In this document: in pieces, positions 57,011 to 64,000 of the stretch
Numbering within the stretch: the stretch's first letter is position 1
Layout: each line of letters opens with the position of its first letter
Assembly (NCBI GenBank): GCA_001899285.1
Contig: MKWA01000002.1
Span: 302,204-366,203, forward strand
Length of the DNA: 64,000 nucleotides
Origin: Rhizobiales bacterium 64-17
GTDB lineage: Bacteria > Pseudomonadota > Alphaproteobacteria > Rhizobiales > Xanthobacteraceae
Direction of reading: 5' to 3'
Program-made: the position numbers and the translations under genes
The notes under the pieces: generated by a model
The model's database searches: none
What the model saw: the letters and a program-made list of their open reading frames with translations, nothing else
Told to the model about the DNA's origin: nothing

Positions 57011-58162
57011 TCAGGACGTGGCCAGATGCACGATGTCGTTGAAGGTGGCGAAGATCATCAACATCAAAACGATCGCCAAACCGATGCGAAAACCGACTTC
57101 CTGGGCCCGTTCGGACAGAGGGCGGCCACGCAGCGCCTCGATCGCATAGAACAAAAGGTGTCCGCCATCGAGCAGCGGGATCGGGAACAGGTTGAGCAAC
57201 CCGATGGAGACCGAGAGAACTGCGGCGAGATGCAGCAGGGCAACGATGCCGGCGGTCGCGACCTGCCCGGACACCTGCGCGATTCGGATCGGGCCGCCGA
57301 CCTGATCCGCCGCCTCGCGGCCTGCGAATACGCCGCCGATATAGGCGAGTGTCCGGTCGATCACGAACCAGGTTTCACCGGCACCCATGGCAATGGCGCT
57401 GAACGGCCCCACCCGCTCGGTACGGACATCGCCGGGCGCTGAAGAACGGGAAATACCCAACACCCCGAGACGATGGACGTTGCCGAAATTGTCCTTGAGC
57501 TCCTTCAGCGCCGGCGTCGCGGTCAGCGTCTGACGCACGCCGCCGCGGTCGATCTCGATCTTCAGCGCCTGTCCGGCGTTGACCGAAACGATCCGCTGCA
57601 TCTCCGAGAAACTGTCGATCCGTGTGCCGTCGATCGACATCACGGTATCGCCCGGCTGGAAGCCCGCCTCCGCCGCGGCGCTGCCGGGCGCGACGCTGTC
57701 GACCCGCGCGGCGGTGATCTGCTTGCCGTACAGCATGAAAATGCCGGCGAAGATCACGATGGCGAGGATGAAATTGGCGATCGGACCGGCCGCCACCACG
57801 GCCGCGCGTGAACCGACCGGCTTGTGGAAGAAACTTTCGCTCTTGTCGGCCGCGCTCATCTCCTGCAGCGCGTCATGATCCGGGGTGCTCGCGGCGTTGT
57901 CGTCGCCAAGGAACTTGACGTAGCCGCCGAGCGGGATGGCCGAAATCTTCCAGCGGGTGCCATGCCGGTCGTTGAAGCCGACCAGTTCCGGGCCGAAGCC
58001 GATCGAGAACGTCAATACCCGGATGCCGCGCCAGCGAGCCACCAGGAAGTGGCCAAGCTCATGAAAGAACACGACAATCGTCAGAACGAACAGAAACGGC
58101 ACGAGATAGCCGATCACGCCGCCACCGAGCGCGCCGAGTCCGGCCATAATGTCGAAATGCAT
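57011..58162 (-). CDS. rseP: Site-2 protease RseP (M50 zinc metallopeptidase)
   Basis: Inner-membrane intramembrane protease, 383 residues. The zinc motif is H34-E-L-G-H38 (FFHELGHFLVARW) in the first helix. One PDZ domain follows (VDSVAPGSAAAEAGFQPGDTVMSIDG), and the third zinc ligand region is NLFPIPLLDGGHLLFYAIEALRG. It cleaves anti-sigma factors or leftover signal peptides in other bacteria; the target here is unknown. GAGGGG precedes the ATG. The order dxr-rseP-bamA is standard. Confidence 0.95.
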   Translation of the reverse strand: MHFDIMAGLGALGGGVIGYLVPFLFVLTIVVFFHELGHFLVARWRGIRVLTFSIGFGPELVGFNDRHGTRWKISAIPLGGYVKFLGDDNAASTPDHDALQEMSAADKSESFFHKPVGSRAAVVAAGPIANFILAIVIFAGIFMLYGKQITAARVDSVAPGSAAAEAGFQPGDTVMSIDGTRIDSFSEMQRIVSVNAGQALKIEIDRGGVRQTLTATPALKELKDNFGNVHRLGVLGISRSSAPGDVRTERVGPFSAIAMGAGETWFVIDRTLAYIGGVFAGREAADQVGGPIRIAQVSGQVATAGIVALLHLAAVLSVSIGLLNLFPIPLLDGGHLLFYAIEALRGRPLSERAQEVGFRIGLAIVLMLMIFATFNDIVHLATS

Positions 58163-58198
58163 AAACCCCTCGCGGTCAGCCCCGATCGTACCTCAGCC

Positions 58199-59407
58199 TT
58201 AGCATGCCTTTGCGGCGATTTCGGGCAAGAGGGTTAAGGCTAATTCTCTGCTAACATGGTCAACGCCGAGCGCGGCGTCGGCGCTGTCGGGTTCCGCCGA
58301 GATACCACGCGCTGCAGCAGCCGCCAGCGTCTCCTCGACCAGCCCGGCGATCCCCATGAAATTAAGCCGCCCGGCGAGAAACGCCTCGACCGCGATCTCG
58401 TTCGCCGCGTTGAGCACGGTGGGTGCCGCACCGCCCTGTTCCAGCGCGGCACGCGCCAAAGCGAGTGCCGGGAAGCGCTGCGGGTCCGGGGCCTCGAAGT
58501 CGAGCCGGCCGAGCGCGACGAGATCGAGTCGCGGCGCGGCATCGGGTATGCGGTCCGGCCACGCGAGACAATGCGCGATCGGAATCCGCATGTCGGTCGC
58601 GCCCATCTGCGCCACCAGCGAGCCGTCGGCGAATTCGACGATGCCGTGCACGATCGACTGCGGATGCACCAGCACGTCGATCTGATCCGGCGTCAGCGCG
58701 AACAGATGATGCGCCTCGATCACTTCGAGGCCCTTGTTCATCATGGTCGCGGAATCGATGGTGATCTTGCGCCCCATCGACCAGTTGGGATGACGCAGCG
58801 CCTGCTGCGGTGTCGCGGCACGAATTTGCTCGGCGGTCCAGGTGCGGAACGGACCTCCCGAGGCGGTGACGATGATGCGGCGCACGTCGCGGCGTTGACC
58901 GGCGCCGAGCGCCTGGAAGATCGCGTTGTGCTCGGAATCGACCGGCAGCACCGTGGCCGACGCAGCCGCCGCGCGACGCATGAACAGCGCGCCGGCACAA
59001 ACGAGGCTTTCCTTGTTGGCGAGCGCGACAGTCGCGCCACGCTCGATCGCCGCCAGCGTCGGCTTGAGGCCGGCCGCGCCGGTGATCGCCGCCAGCACCA
59101 GATCGGCGGGGCGCTGCGCCGCCTCGACCAGAGCGGCATCGCCCGCTGCCGCTTCGATACCGGAGCCGCTCAACGCATCCTTGAGTTCGCCATAAGCTGC
59201 CGGATCGGCGACGACGGCGACGCGCGCGCCGACCGCGCGCGCCAGTGTTGCCAGCGCCGTCGCATTGCGATGCGCGGTGACGACCTGCGGCACGAGCCCG
59301 CTGCCTTCGCGCCGGATCAGATCAATGGTGCTGGCGCCGACCGATCCGGTGGCACCCAGAAGCGTGATGGTGCGCGGCGCGCGCGTGTGTCGGGGCGTTG
59401 CGCTCAT
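58199..59407 (-). CDS. dxr: 1-deoxy-D-xylulose 5-phosphate reductoisomerase
   Basis: First committed step of the MEP isoprenoid pathway; 402 residues. The NADPH-binding start is [20 protein letters not shown], the metal and substrate site includes [22 protein letters not shown] and SGGPFR, and the C-terminal domain has [22 protein letters not shown] precedes the ATG at 59407; the frame to 59452 extends into cdsA. It works in the same pathway as ispDF at 8.6 kb, and UppS nearby uses the pathway's end product. Confidence 0.97.
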   Translation of the reverse strand: MSATPRHTRAPRTITLLGATGSVGASTIDLIRREGSGLVPQVVTAHRNATALATLARAVGARVAVVADPAAYGELKDALSGSGIEAAAGDAALVEAAQRPADLVLAAITGAAGLKPTLAAIERGATVALANKESLVCAGALFMRRAAAASATVLPVDSEHNAIFQALGAGQRRDVRRIIVTASGGPFRTWTAEQIRAATPQQALRHPNWSMGRKITIDSATMMNKGLEVIEAHHLFALTPDQIDVLVHPQSIVHGIVEFADGSLVAQMGATDMRIPIAHCLAWPDRIPDAAPRLDLVALGRLDFEAPDPQRFPALALARAALEQGGAAPTVLNAANEIAVEAFLAGRLNFMGIAGLVEETLAAAAARGISAEPDSADAALGVDHVSRELALTLLPEIAAKAC

Positions 59408-59411
59408 TGAC

Positions 59412-60287
59412 TCACCACAGCAACAATCCCCGAGCGGGATCGTCGAGACCACCGCGCATCAGGCCGATGCAAACCGCGAGCAGCACCGCTGCCCAGAATC
59501 CGTCAAGACGATCCATCACGCCGCCATGGCCGGGGATCAGCGTGCCTGCATCCTTGGCGTGGAAGCGGCGCTTGATCCCGCTTTCCATCAGATCGCCGGC
59601 CTGCGCCACGACCGATAACGCGACAGCAATCACGACGACCGGAGCAACACTCGGCAACCGCGCAAAAACAGCGACGCCGAGCGCGGCGGCAATCGCGAAC
59701 ACCACACCGCCGATCGCGCCGGACCATGTCTTGCCGGGGCTGATGCGTGGCGCGAGTTTCGGGCCGCCGATCGCGCGGCCGACGAAATAACCGGCGATGT
59801 CGGTCGCCCAGACGACCGCGAACAGCAACAGCATCGCGACGAAGCCGAGCATGGGATCGGCGCGCAGCAGCAGCGTGCCGAGCAGCAGCGCGCCGGCATA
59901 GAGCACGCCGGCAAACATCCAGCCGCGACGTTCCGCGGGCGCGAAAATCGCAGCCCCCAATCCGCCAAGGCCAATCAACAGGATCGCGACACCGACCCGC
60001 TCAAGATAAAGGCCGAGCAGCAGCGCCGCGATCAGCCCGAGCAATCCCGCGATAAAACTCAGCCAAAAACCCAACCGTGTGTCGCGCCCACCGACCAGCG
60101 TTGTCCACTCATACAGGATGGCGGCGGACGCCGCGGTCCAGAACAGCGCGTAAATCCAGCCGCCGAGATAAGTGGTGAGCAGCGCCGCCGGCACCAGCAC
60201 CAGCGCGGCGGCGACACGCATCCACAGATTGCTGCGCGCCGGGGTAGCGGCCGCGGGCGCTGACGTCGACCCCTCGCTCACGGTCAC
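59412..60287 (-). CDS. cdsA: Phosphatidate cytidylyltransferase
   Basis: Makes CDP-diacylglycerol for phospholipid synthesis; 291 residues, polytopic. Seven to eight hydrophobic segments run from about 21 onward, and the family signature near the C-terminus reads [23 protein letters not shown] (basic and acidic residues binding CTP). The start is GTG, overlapping the uppS stop as GTGA. The first 20 residues are an Ala/Ser/Pro-rich cytoplasmic tail. Confidence 0.96.
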   Translation of the reverse strand: MTVSEGSTSAPAAATPARSNLWMRVAAALVLVPAALLTTYLGGWIYALFWTAASAAILYEWTTLVGGRDTRLGFWLSFIAGLLGLIAALLLGLYLERVGVAILLIGLGGLGAAIFAPAERRGWMFAGVLYAGALLLGTLLLRADPMLGFVAMLLLFAVVWATDIAGYFVGRAIGGPKLAPRISPGKTWSGAIGGVVFAIAAALGVAVFARLPSVAPVVVIAVALSVVAQAGDLMESGIKRRFHAKDAGTLIPGHGGVMDRLDGFWAAVLLAVCIGLMRGGLDDPARGLLLW

Positions 60288-61030
60288 GATCCGGTACGCG
60301 CGACGAGACCGCCGAACCGGCGTTCACGGCGGTGATATTCGGCGATCGCCTGCTCCAGCGCGGCGCGGTCGAAGTCCGGCCAGAACACCGGCATGAACAC
60401 CAGTTCGCTATAGGCGGCCTGCCACATCAGGAAATTCGACAGGCGCTGCTCGCCGCTGGTGCGAACGATCAGATCCGGGTCCGGCACATCCGGCGCGTCG
60501 AGGAAACGGCCGATCGTCTCGGGCGCGATCTGCGCCGGGTCGATGCGGCCGGCGGTGACTTCATCGAGCAGCCGCCGCGTCGCGCGTGCGATCTCCTGCC
60601 GGCTGCCATAATTGAAGGCGACGATCAGGGTCAGGCCGGTATTTCCCGCGGTGAGTTCTTCCGCTTCGGTGAGCAACCGCGCGATGTCGGGCGCAAGCCC
60701 GTCGCGCTCGCCAATGACGCGCACCCGCACGCCGCTCTTGTGCAGATCGGCGAGATCGTTGCGGATGAAGCGGCGCAACAGCCCCATCAGATCGGTGATC
60801 TCGGCCTGCGGCCGCGACCAGTTTTCCGAACTGAACGAATAGATCGTCAAATAACCGATGCCCAGGTCGCCGGCGGCGCGCACCGTGCGGCGCAGCGCCT
60901 CGACGCCGCGGCGATGCCCCTCAAGCCGCGGCAGACCGCGCGCCGATGCCCAGCGGCCGTTGCCATCCATGATGATCGCAACATGCCGCGGCACTTCGGA
61001 CGTCTGCTCGGTCTGCGGCATATCCGACAT
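60284..61030 (-). CDS. uppS: Undecaprenyl diphosphate synthase
   Basis: Cis-prenyltransferase that makes the C55 lipid carrier for cell wall and surface polysaccharides; 248 residues. The catalytic aspartate is D22 in [10 protein letters not shown], with [28 protein letters not shown] and the closing [25 protein letters not shown]. The ATG at 61030 (MSDMPQTEQ) was chosen because homology starts there; the open frame to 61444 overlaps frr in another phase. It lies 14 bases after frr. Confidence 0.97.
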   Translation of the reverse strand: MSDMPQTEQTSEVPRHVAIIMDGNGRWASARGLPRLEGHRRGVEALRRTVRAAGDLGIGYLTIYSFSSENWSRPQAEITDLMGLLRRFIRNDLADLHKSGVRVRVIGERDGLAPDIARLLTEAEELTAGNTGLTLIVAFNYGSRQEIARATRRLLDEVTAGRIDPAQIAPETIGRFLDAPDVPDPDLIVRTSGEQRLSNFLMWQAAYSELVFMPVFWPDFDRAALEQAIAEYHRRERRFGGLVARTGS

Positions 61031-61044
61031 GGATAATCCGATCC

Positions 61045-61608
61045 TCAGACGGTGAGGATCTCCTTTTCCTTGGCCGCGAGCACCTGGTCGACTTCGCCGA
61101 TCGACTGATCGGTCGCCTTCTGGATCTCGCCGGAGAACCGCTCCTGATCGTCCTTGCTGATCTTGTGATCCTTCTCCAGCTTTTTGACGACGTCGATGCC
61201 GTCGCGGCGCACATGGCGGATCGCGACGCGTGCGGCCTCCGCGTATTTGTGACCGACCTTGACCAGTTCCTTGCGGCGCTCCTCGTTCAATTCCGGAATG
61301 CGCAGACGGATCACCTGCCCTTCGGTCGCCGGGCTCAAGCCGAGATTGGAATTGACGATCGCCTTCTCGACGGCGTGTACCAGCGACTTGTCCCAGACGT
61401 TGACCGAGATCATGCGCGGCTCCGGCACCGTCACCGTCGCGCATTGCGCGAGCGGCATGTGCGAGCCGTAGGCTTCGACCTGAACCGGATCGAGCATGTG
61501 CAGCGACGCGCGGCCGGTGCGCAGACCGGCAAGCTCGGTCTTGAGCACCTGGACAGATGCCTGCATCTTGCGTTTCAGTTCGTTCAGATCGTGCGTGTCG
61601 TTGGCCAT
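61045..61608 (-). CDS. frr: Ribosome recycling factor
   Basis: Splits post-termination ribosomes together with EF-G; 187 residues. It shows the three-helix-bundle pattern with [40 protein letters not shown] and [38 protein letters not shown]. The frr-uppS order downstream of tsf and pyrH is standard. Confidence 0.98.
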   Translation of the reverse strand: MANDTHDLNELKRKMQASVQVLKTELAGLRTGRASLHMLDPVQVEAYGSHMPLAQCATVTVPEPRMISVNVWDKSLVHAVEKAIVNSNLGLSPATEGQVIRLRIPELNEERRKELVKVGHKYAEAARVAIRHVRRDGIDVVKKLEKDHKISKDDQERFSGEIQKATDQSIGEVDQVLAAKEKEILTV

Positions 61609-61648
61609 ATCATCCTCGTAGAATCGTCGCGGCGAAGCGATCGCGTCT

Positions 61649-62377
61649 TTAGCTCGTCACCACGGTCGAGCGCCCGGCACCGCGCAGCACCGCCTCGATG
61701 GCACCGGCACCATTGGCGCCGCCCTCAAGCGAAAACACGATGATAGGCATCCGGTTTTCGCGAGCAAGCGCGAATGCGGCGGCGTCCATCACCTTGAGAT
61801 CGCGCTCGATTGCCTCCTGGTGGGTCAGGCGCTCGTAACGTGTCGCCGCCTTATCCTTCTTCGGATCGGCGGTGTAGATGCCATCGACATTGGTGGCCTT
61901 GAGCACGGCCTTGGCATCGAGTTCCGCCGCGCGCAGCACGGCGGTGGTGTCGGTCGTAAAGAACGGATTGCCGGTACCGGCGCACAGGATGATGATCCGG
62001 CCCTTGGCGAGATGCTTGAGCGCGCGGGGCCGGTTGTAGCTCTCGCAGACTGAGGGCATCACCAGCGCCGACAGCGTGCGCGCCTCGCAGCCCTGCCGCT
62101 CGATCGCGGCTTCGAGCACCAGCGCGTTCATGACCGTCGCCAGCATGCCCATGGTGTCGCCGACCGGGCGCGGCACGCCGCGCGAGGATACCTGCACGCC
62201 GCGGAAGATGTTGCCGCCGCCGACGACCACGGCGATCTCGATGCCGAGCCGGGACGCGGCGACCAGATCGGCGGCGATCCGCTCGACGATCGGCTGATGG
62301 ATGCCAAAACCTTCGGAGGCGGCCAGCGCCTCGCCGGAAATCTTGACGACGACGCGAGGATAGGCCGGTTCGGTCAT
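61649..62377 (-). CDS. pyrH: Uridylate kinase
   Basis: Phosphorylates UMP to UDP; 242 residues, hexameric amino-acid-kinase fold. Motifs are [12 protein letters not shown] at the N-terminus, [50 protein letters not shown] and [16 protein letters not shown]. It lies between tsf and frr in the usual order. Confidence 0.98.
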   Translation of the reverse strand: MTEPAYPRVVVKISGEALAASEGFGIHQPIVERIAADLVAASRLGIEIAVVVGGGNIFRGVQVSSRGVPRPVGDTMGMLATVMNALVLEAAIERQGCEARTLSALVMPSVCESYNRPRALKHLAKGRIIILCAGTGNPFFTTDTTAVLRAAELDAKAVLKATNVDGIYTADPKKDKAATRYERLTHQEAIERDLKVMDAAAFALARENRMPIIVFSLEGGANGAGAIEAVLRGAGRSTVVTS

Positions 62378-62464
62378 GCTCTCGATCCTCTCATGCGCCT
62401 ATCGCGCGCGTCGACAGCAGGACGGACGCGCCGGACGGAAATCCGCCCGGCGCGGACTTCACGA

Positions 62465-63388
62465 TCAGCCCTGCCCGGCGGCGGCGGCCACTTCGGCGGC
62501 GAAATCGGATTCCTGCTTCTCGATTCCCTCGCCGAGAGCATAGCGCACATAACCGGCGATCTTCACGGGGCCGCCGACCTTGCCCTCAGATTCCTTGACC
62601 GCCTGGGCGACCGACTTCTTGTCGTCGAAGATGAACGCCTGCTCGAGCAGGGTCGCTTCCTTGTAGAAGGTCTTGAGACCGGACTCGACGATCTTGTCGA
62701 TCACGTTGTCCGGCTTGCCCTGCTGCCGATACTTGTCAGCGAGCACGTCCTTCTCGCGCTTGACGATCGCCGGATCGAGGCTCGCCGCATCGAGCGCCTG
62801 CGGATTGGCCGAGGCGATGTGCATGGCGATCTGACGGCCGAGCGCGGCCAGTTCGTCCTTGTTGCCGGTGGATTCGAGCGCGACCAGCACGCCGATCTTG
62901 CCGAGGCCGTCGGCGACCGAATTGTGCAGGTAGCTGCCGACCGCGCCCGCATTGACCGAAAGCACGGCGGCGCGGCGCAGCGTCATGTTCTCGCCGATCT
63001 TGGCGATGCTGTCGGACAGCGCCTCGGCAACAGTGATGCTGCCGGCCTTCGCCGCCTTGATCGCCTCGACATCGGTGCCGGCATCGAGCGCGACATCGGC
63101 GATCATCTTGACGAGACCCTGGAACAGATCGTTGCGGGCGACGAAGTCGGTCTCGGAATTGACCTCGACCATCGCCGCCTTGGTGCCGCGCACGACGATG
63201 CCGATCAGACCTTCCGCGGCGACGCGGCCGGCCTTCTTGGCGGCCTTCGACAGGCCCTTCTTGCGCAGCCAATCCTGCGCCGCTTCCATGTCGCCCTTGG
63301 CCTCGGTCAGCGCGGCCTTGCAGTCCATCATGCCCGCGCCAGTCGACTCGCGCAGGTTCTTGATCATCTCGGTTGTAATCGTAGCCAT
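62465..63388 (-). CDS. tsf: Translation elongation factor Ts
   Basis: Guanine-nucleotide exchange factor for EF-Tu; 307 residues. The N-terminal UBA-like module ([30 protein letters not shown]) and the signature [10 protein letters not shown] followed by [15 protein letters not shown] are present. The gap upstream toward rpsB holds two palindromic repeats; the usual rpsB-tsf cotranscription would have to read through them. Confidence 0.98.
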   Translation of the reverse strand: MATITTEMIKNLRESTGAGMMDCKAALTEAKGDMEAAQDWLRKKGLSKAAKKAGRVAAEGLIGIVVRGTKAAMVEVNSETDFVARNDLFQGLVKMIADVALDAGTDVEAIKAAKAGSITVAEALSDSIAKIGENMTLRRAAVLSVNAGAVGSYLHNSVADGLGKIGVLVALESTGNKDELAALGRQIAMHIASANPQALDAASLDPAIVKREKDVLADKYRQQGKPDNVIDKIVESGLKTFYKEATLLEQAFIFDDKKSVAQAVKESEGKVGGPVKIAGYVRYALGEGIEKQESDFAAEVAAAAGQG

Positions 63389-63444
63389 TGGTTGATCCCT
63401 CTGCGCGACGAGTCAGCGCAAATACGGGTTGCAAATACGGTCTT

Positions 63445-63475
63445 GGGTCTGATCCAACGCGATTGAATCAGACCC
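63445..63475. repeat. Palindromic repeat upstream of tsf
   Basis: Perfect 9-bp arms GGGTCTGAT (63445-63453) and ATCAGACCC (63467-63475) enclose CCAACGCGATTGA, which itself has a CAA/TTG inner stem. It lies directly beside the element at 63495-63543, and the two appear to travel together in related genomes as I recall. Confidence 0.65.
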
Positions 63476-63494
63476 GTCGCTCAGTCTTTTGTTT

Positions 63495-63543
63495 GAGCAT
63501 GATCTTTTCCGAAAACCGGTTCCCGCTTTTCGGGATCATGCTC
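63495..63543. repeat. Dispersed palindromic repeat, copy 2
   Basis: Perfect 10-bp outer arms GAGCATGATC (63495-63504) and GATCATGCTC (63534-63543), enclosing TTTTCCGAAAACCGGTTCCCGCTTTTCGG. The core matches copy 1 at 951-997. It lies in the rpsB-tsf gap, about 50 bases after the rpsB stop, and could attenuate or terminate transcripts leaving rpsB. Confidence 0.75.
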
Positions 63544-63592
63544 TCCGTGCCGTGAAGGACGGCGCGCGGATCAAGCCGCGCGCCGGCTGTCA

Positions 63593-64000
63593 TCACTCGG
63601 CGGTGAGCTGCTTCGCCTTGGCGATCCAGCTATCGACGCGGCCCGGCAGGCCGACTTCTTCGCCGACATTATGCGCGGCTTCCGGCGACAATTCGGCGAT
63701 CTGCGAATAGTGGAAGATGCCGAGGTCGTTGAGCTGCTTCTCGATGGCGCCGGAGACGCCCGGCAGCTTCTTGAGATCGTCAGCGACGCCGCGCGGACCC
63801 GAGAGCTGCTCGAAGCCGAGACCGGCAGCCGCCGGCACGTCTTCTTCCACCGCCGGCTTGGTCGAGGCACCGAGATCGATGCCCGCGTCGCCCTGGGCGC
63901 GCGAGATGCCGTCGAGCGCGGCGCGCGCGATGAGATCGCAATACATCGAGACGGCGCGCGCGGCATCGTCATTACCCGGAACGACGTAGCTGATGCCGTC
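63593..64000 (-). CDS. rpsB: 30S ribosomal protein S2, C-terminal part (cut by window end)
   Basis: The last 136 codons of S2; the 5' part lies outside the window. The visible S2 portion [32 protein letters not shown] is the conserved RNA-contacting end. It continues into an extension of about 100 residues with [64 protein letters not shown], a helix-hairpin-helix-like module found on S2 (and, in similar form, on L21) of many Hyphomicrobiales. The partner tsf follows after a 204-base gap. Confidence 0.96.
   Translation of the reverse strand, partial: DGISYVVPGNDDAARAVSMYCDLIARAALDGISRAQGDAGIDLGASTKPAVEEDVPAAAGLGFEQLSGPRGVADDLKKLPGVSGAIEKQLNDLGIFHYSQIAELSPEAAHNVGEEVGLPGRVDSWIAKAKQLTAE

Overview
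The window is a continuous stretch of high-GC alphaproteobacterial chromosome. Gene content and order point to the Hyphomicrobiales, close to Bradyrhizobium, Rhodopseudomonas or Pseudolabrys. Supporting signs are the nifR3(dusB)-ntrBC-ntrYX block, an ispDF fusion, a PDH E1-beta with its own lipoyl domain, a GAAC-N7-GAAC SOS box before lexA, LpxI instead of LpxH, an RpsB with a C-terminal extension, and dispersed palindromic repeats of a kind common in these genomes. Almost all sequence is coding, and no gap between genes exceeds 300 bases. I saw no tRNA or rRNA gene, CRISPR array, transposase or prophage gene.

Layout. 1-8.5 kb (minus strand): class IV aminotransferase, then dusB-ntrB-ntrC-ntrY-ntrX, the nitrogen-sensing phosphorelay block. 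8.6-10.3 kb (plus): ispDF and a CinA C-terminal-domain protein. 10.3-19.7 kb (minus): RatA-like protein, lipoyl synthase, a small stress membrane protein and a pyruvate-to-acetyl-CoA block (eno, ftsB, pdhA, pdhB, pdhC, a membrane protein, lpdA), with lipA supplying the lipoyl cofactor. 19.8-29 kb: queF (plus), then on minus a three-gene cassette of DUF350 membrane protein, DUF1190/YgiB-like protein and a glutathionylspermidine-synthase-like ATP-grasp ligase, an MFS transporter, kdsA, a VOC protein, a small secreted protein, pyrG, secG and tpiA. 29.2-37.9 kb (plus): ppiD-trpE-trpG-trpD-trpC-moaC-moeA-lexA. 37.9-42.1 kb (minus): comEC and glnS. 42.3-45.2 kb (plus): gltX and gltA, closed by a clear intrinsic terminator.

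45.2-49.8 kb looks like an accessory insert: a GntR/FCD regulator, a divergent M29/NicX-like metalloprotein with a His/Cys-rich tail, a Bug-type periplasmic binding protein, and a KASIII (FabH) whose sequence resembles Bacteroidota FabH more than typical alphaproteobacterial ones. 49.9-64 kb (minus) is the conserved envelope and translation block rpsB-tsf-pyrH-frr-uppS-cdsA-dxr-rseP-bamA-lpxD-fabZ-lpxA-lpxI-lpxB, with rpsB cut by the window end.

The points most worth following up are the DUF350/DUF1190/ATP-grasp cassette, the GntR-M29-Bug-KASIII insert, the phased direct repeats before pdhA, the two SOS-type boxes before lexA, an NtrX-like dyad before ntrY, and a 17-bp palindrome touching the dusB start codon.
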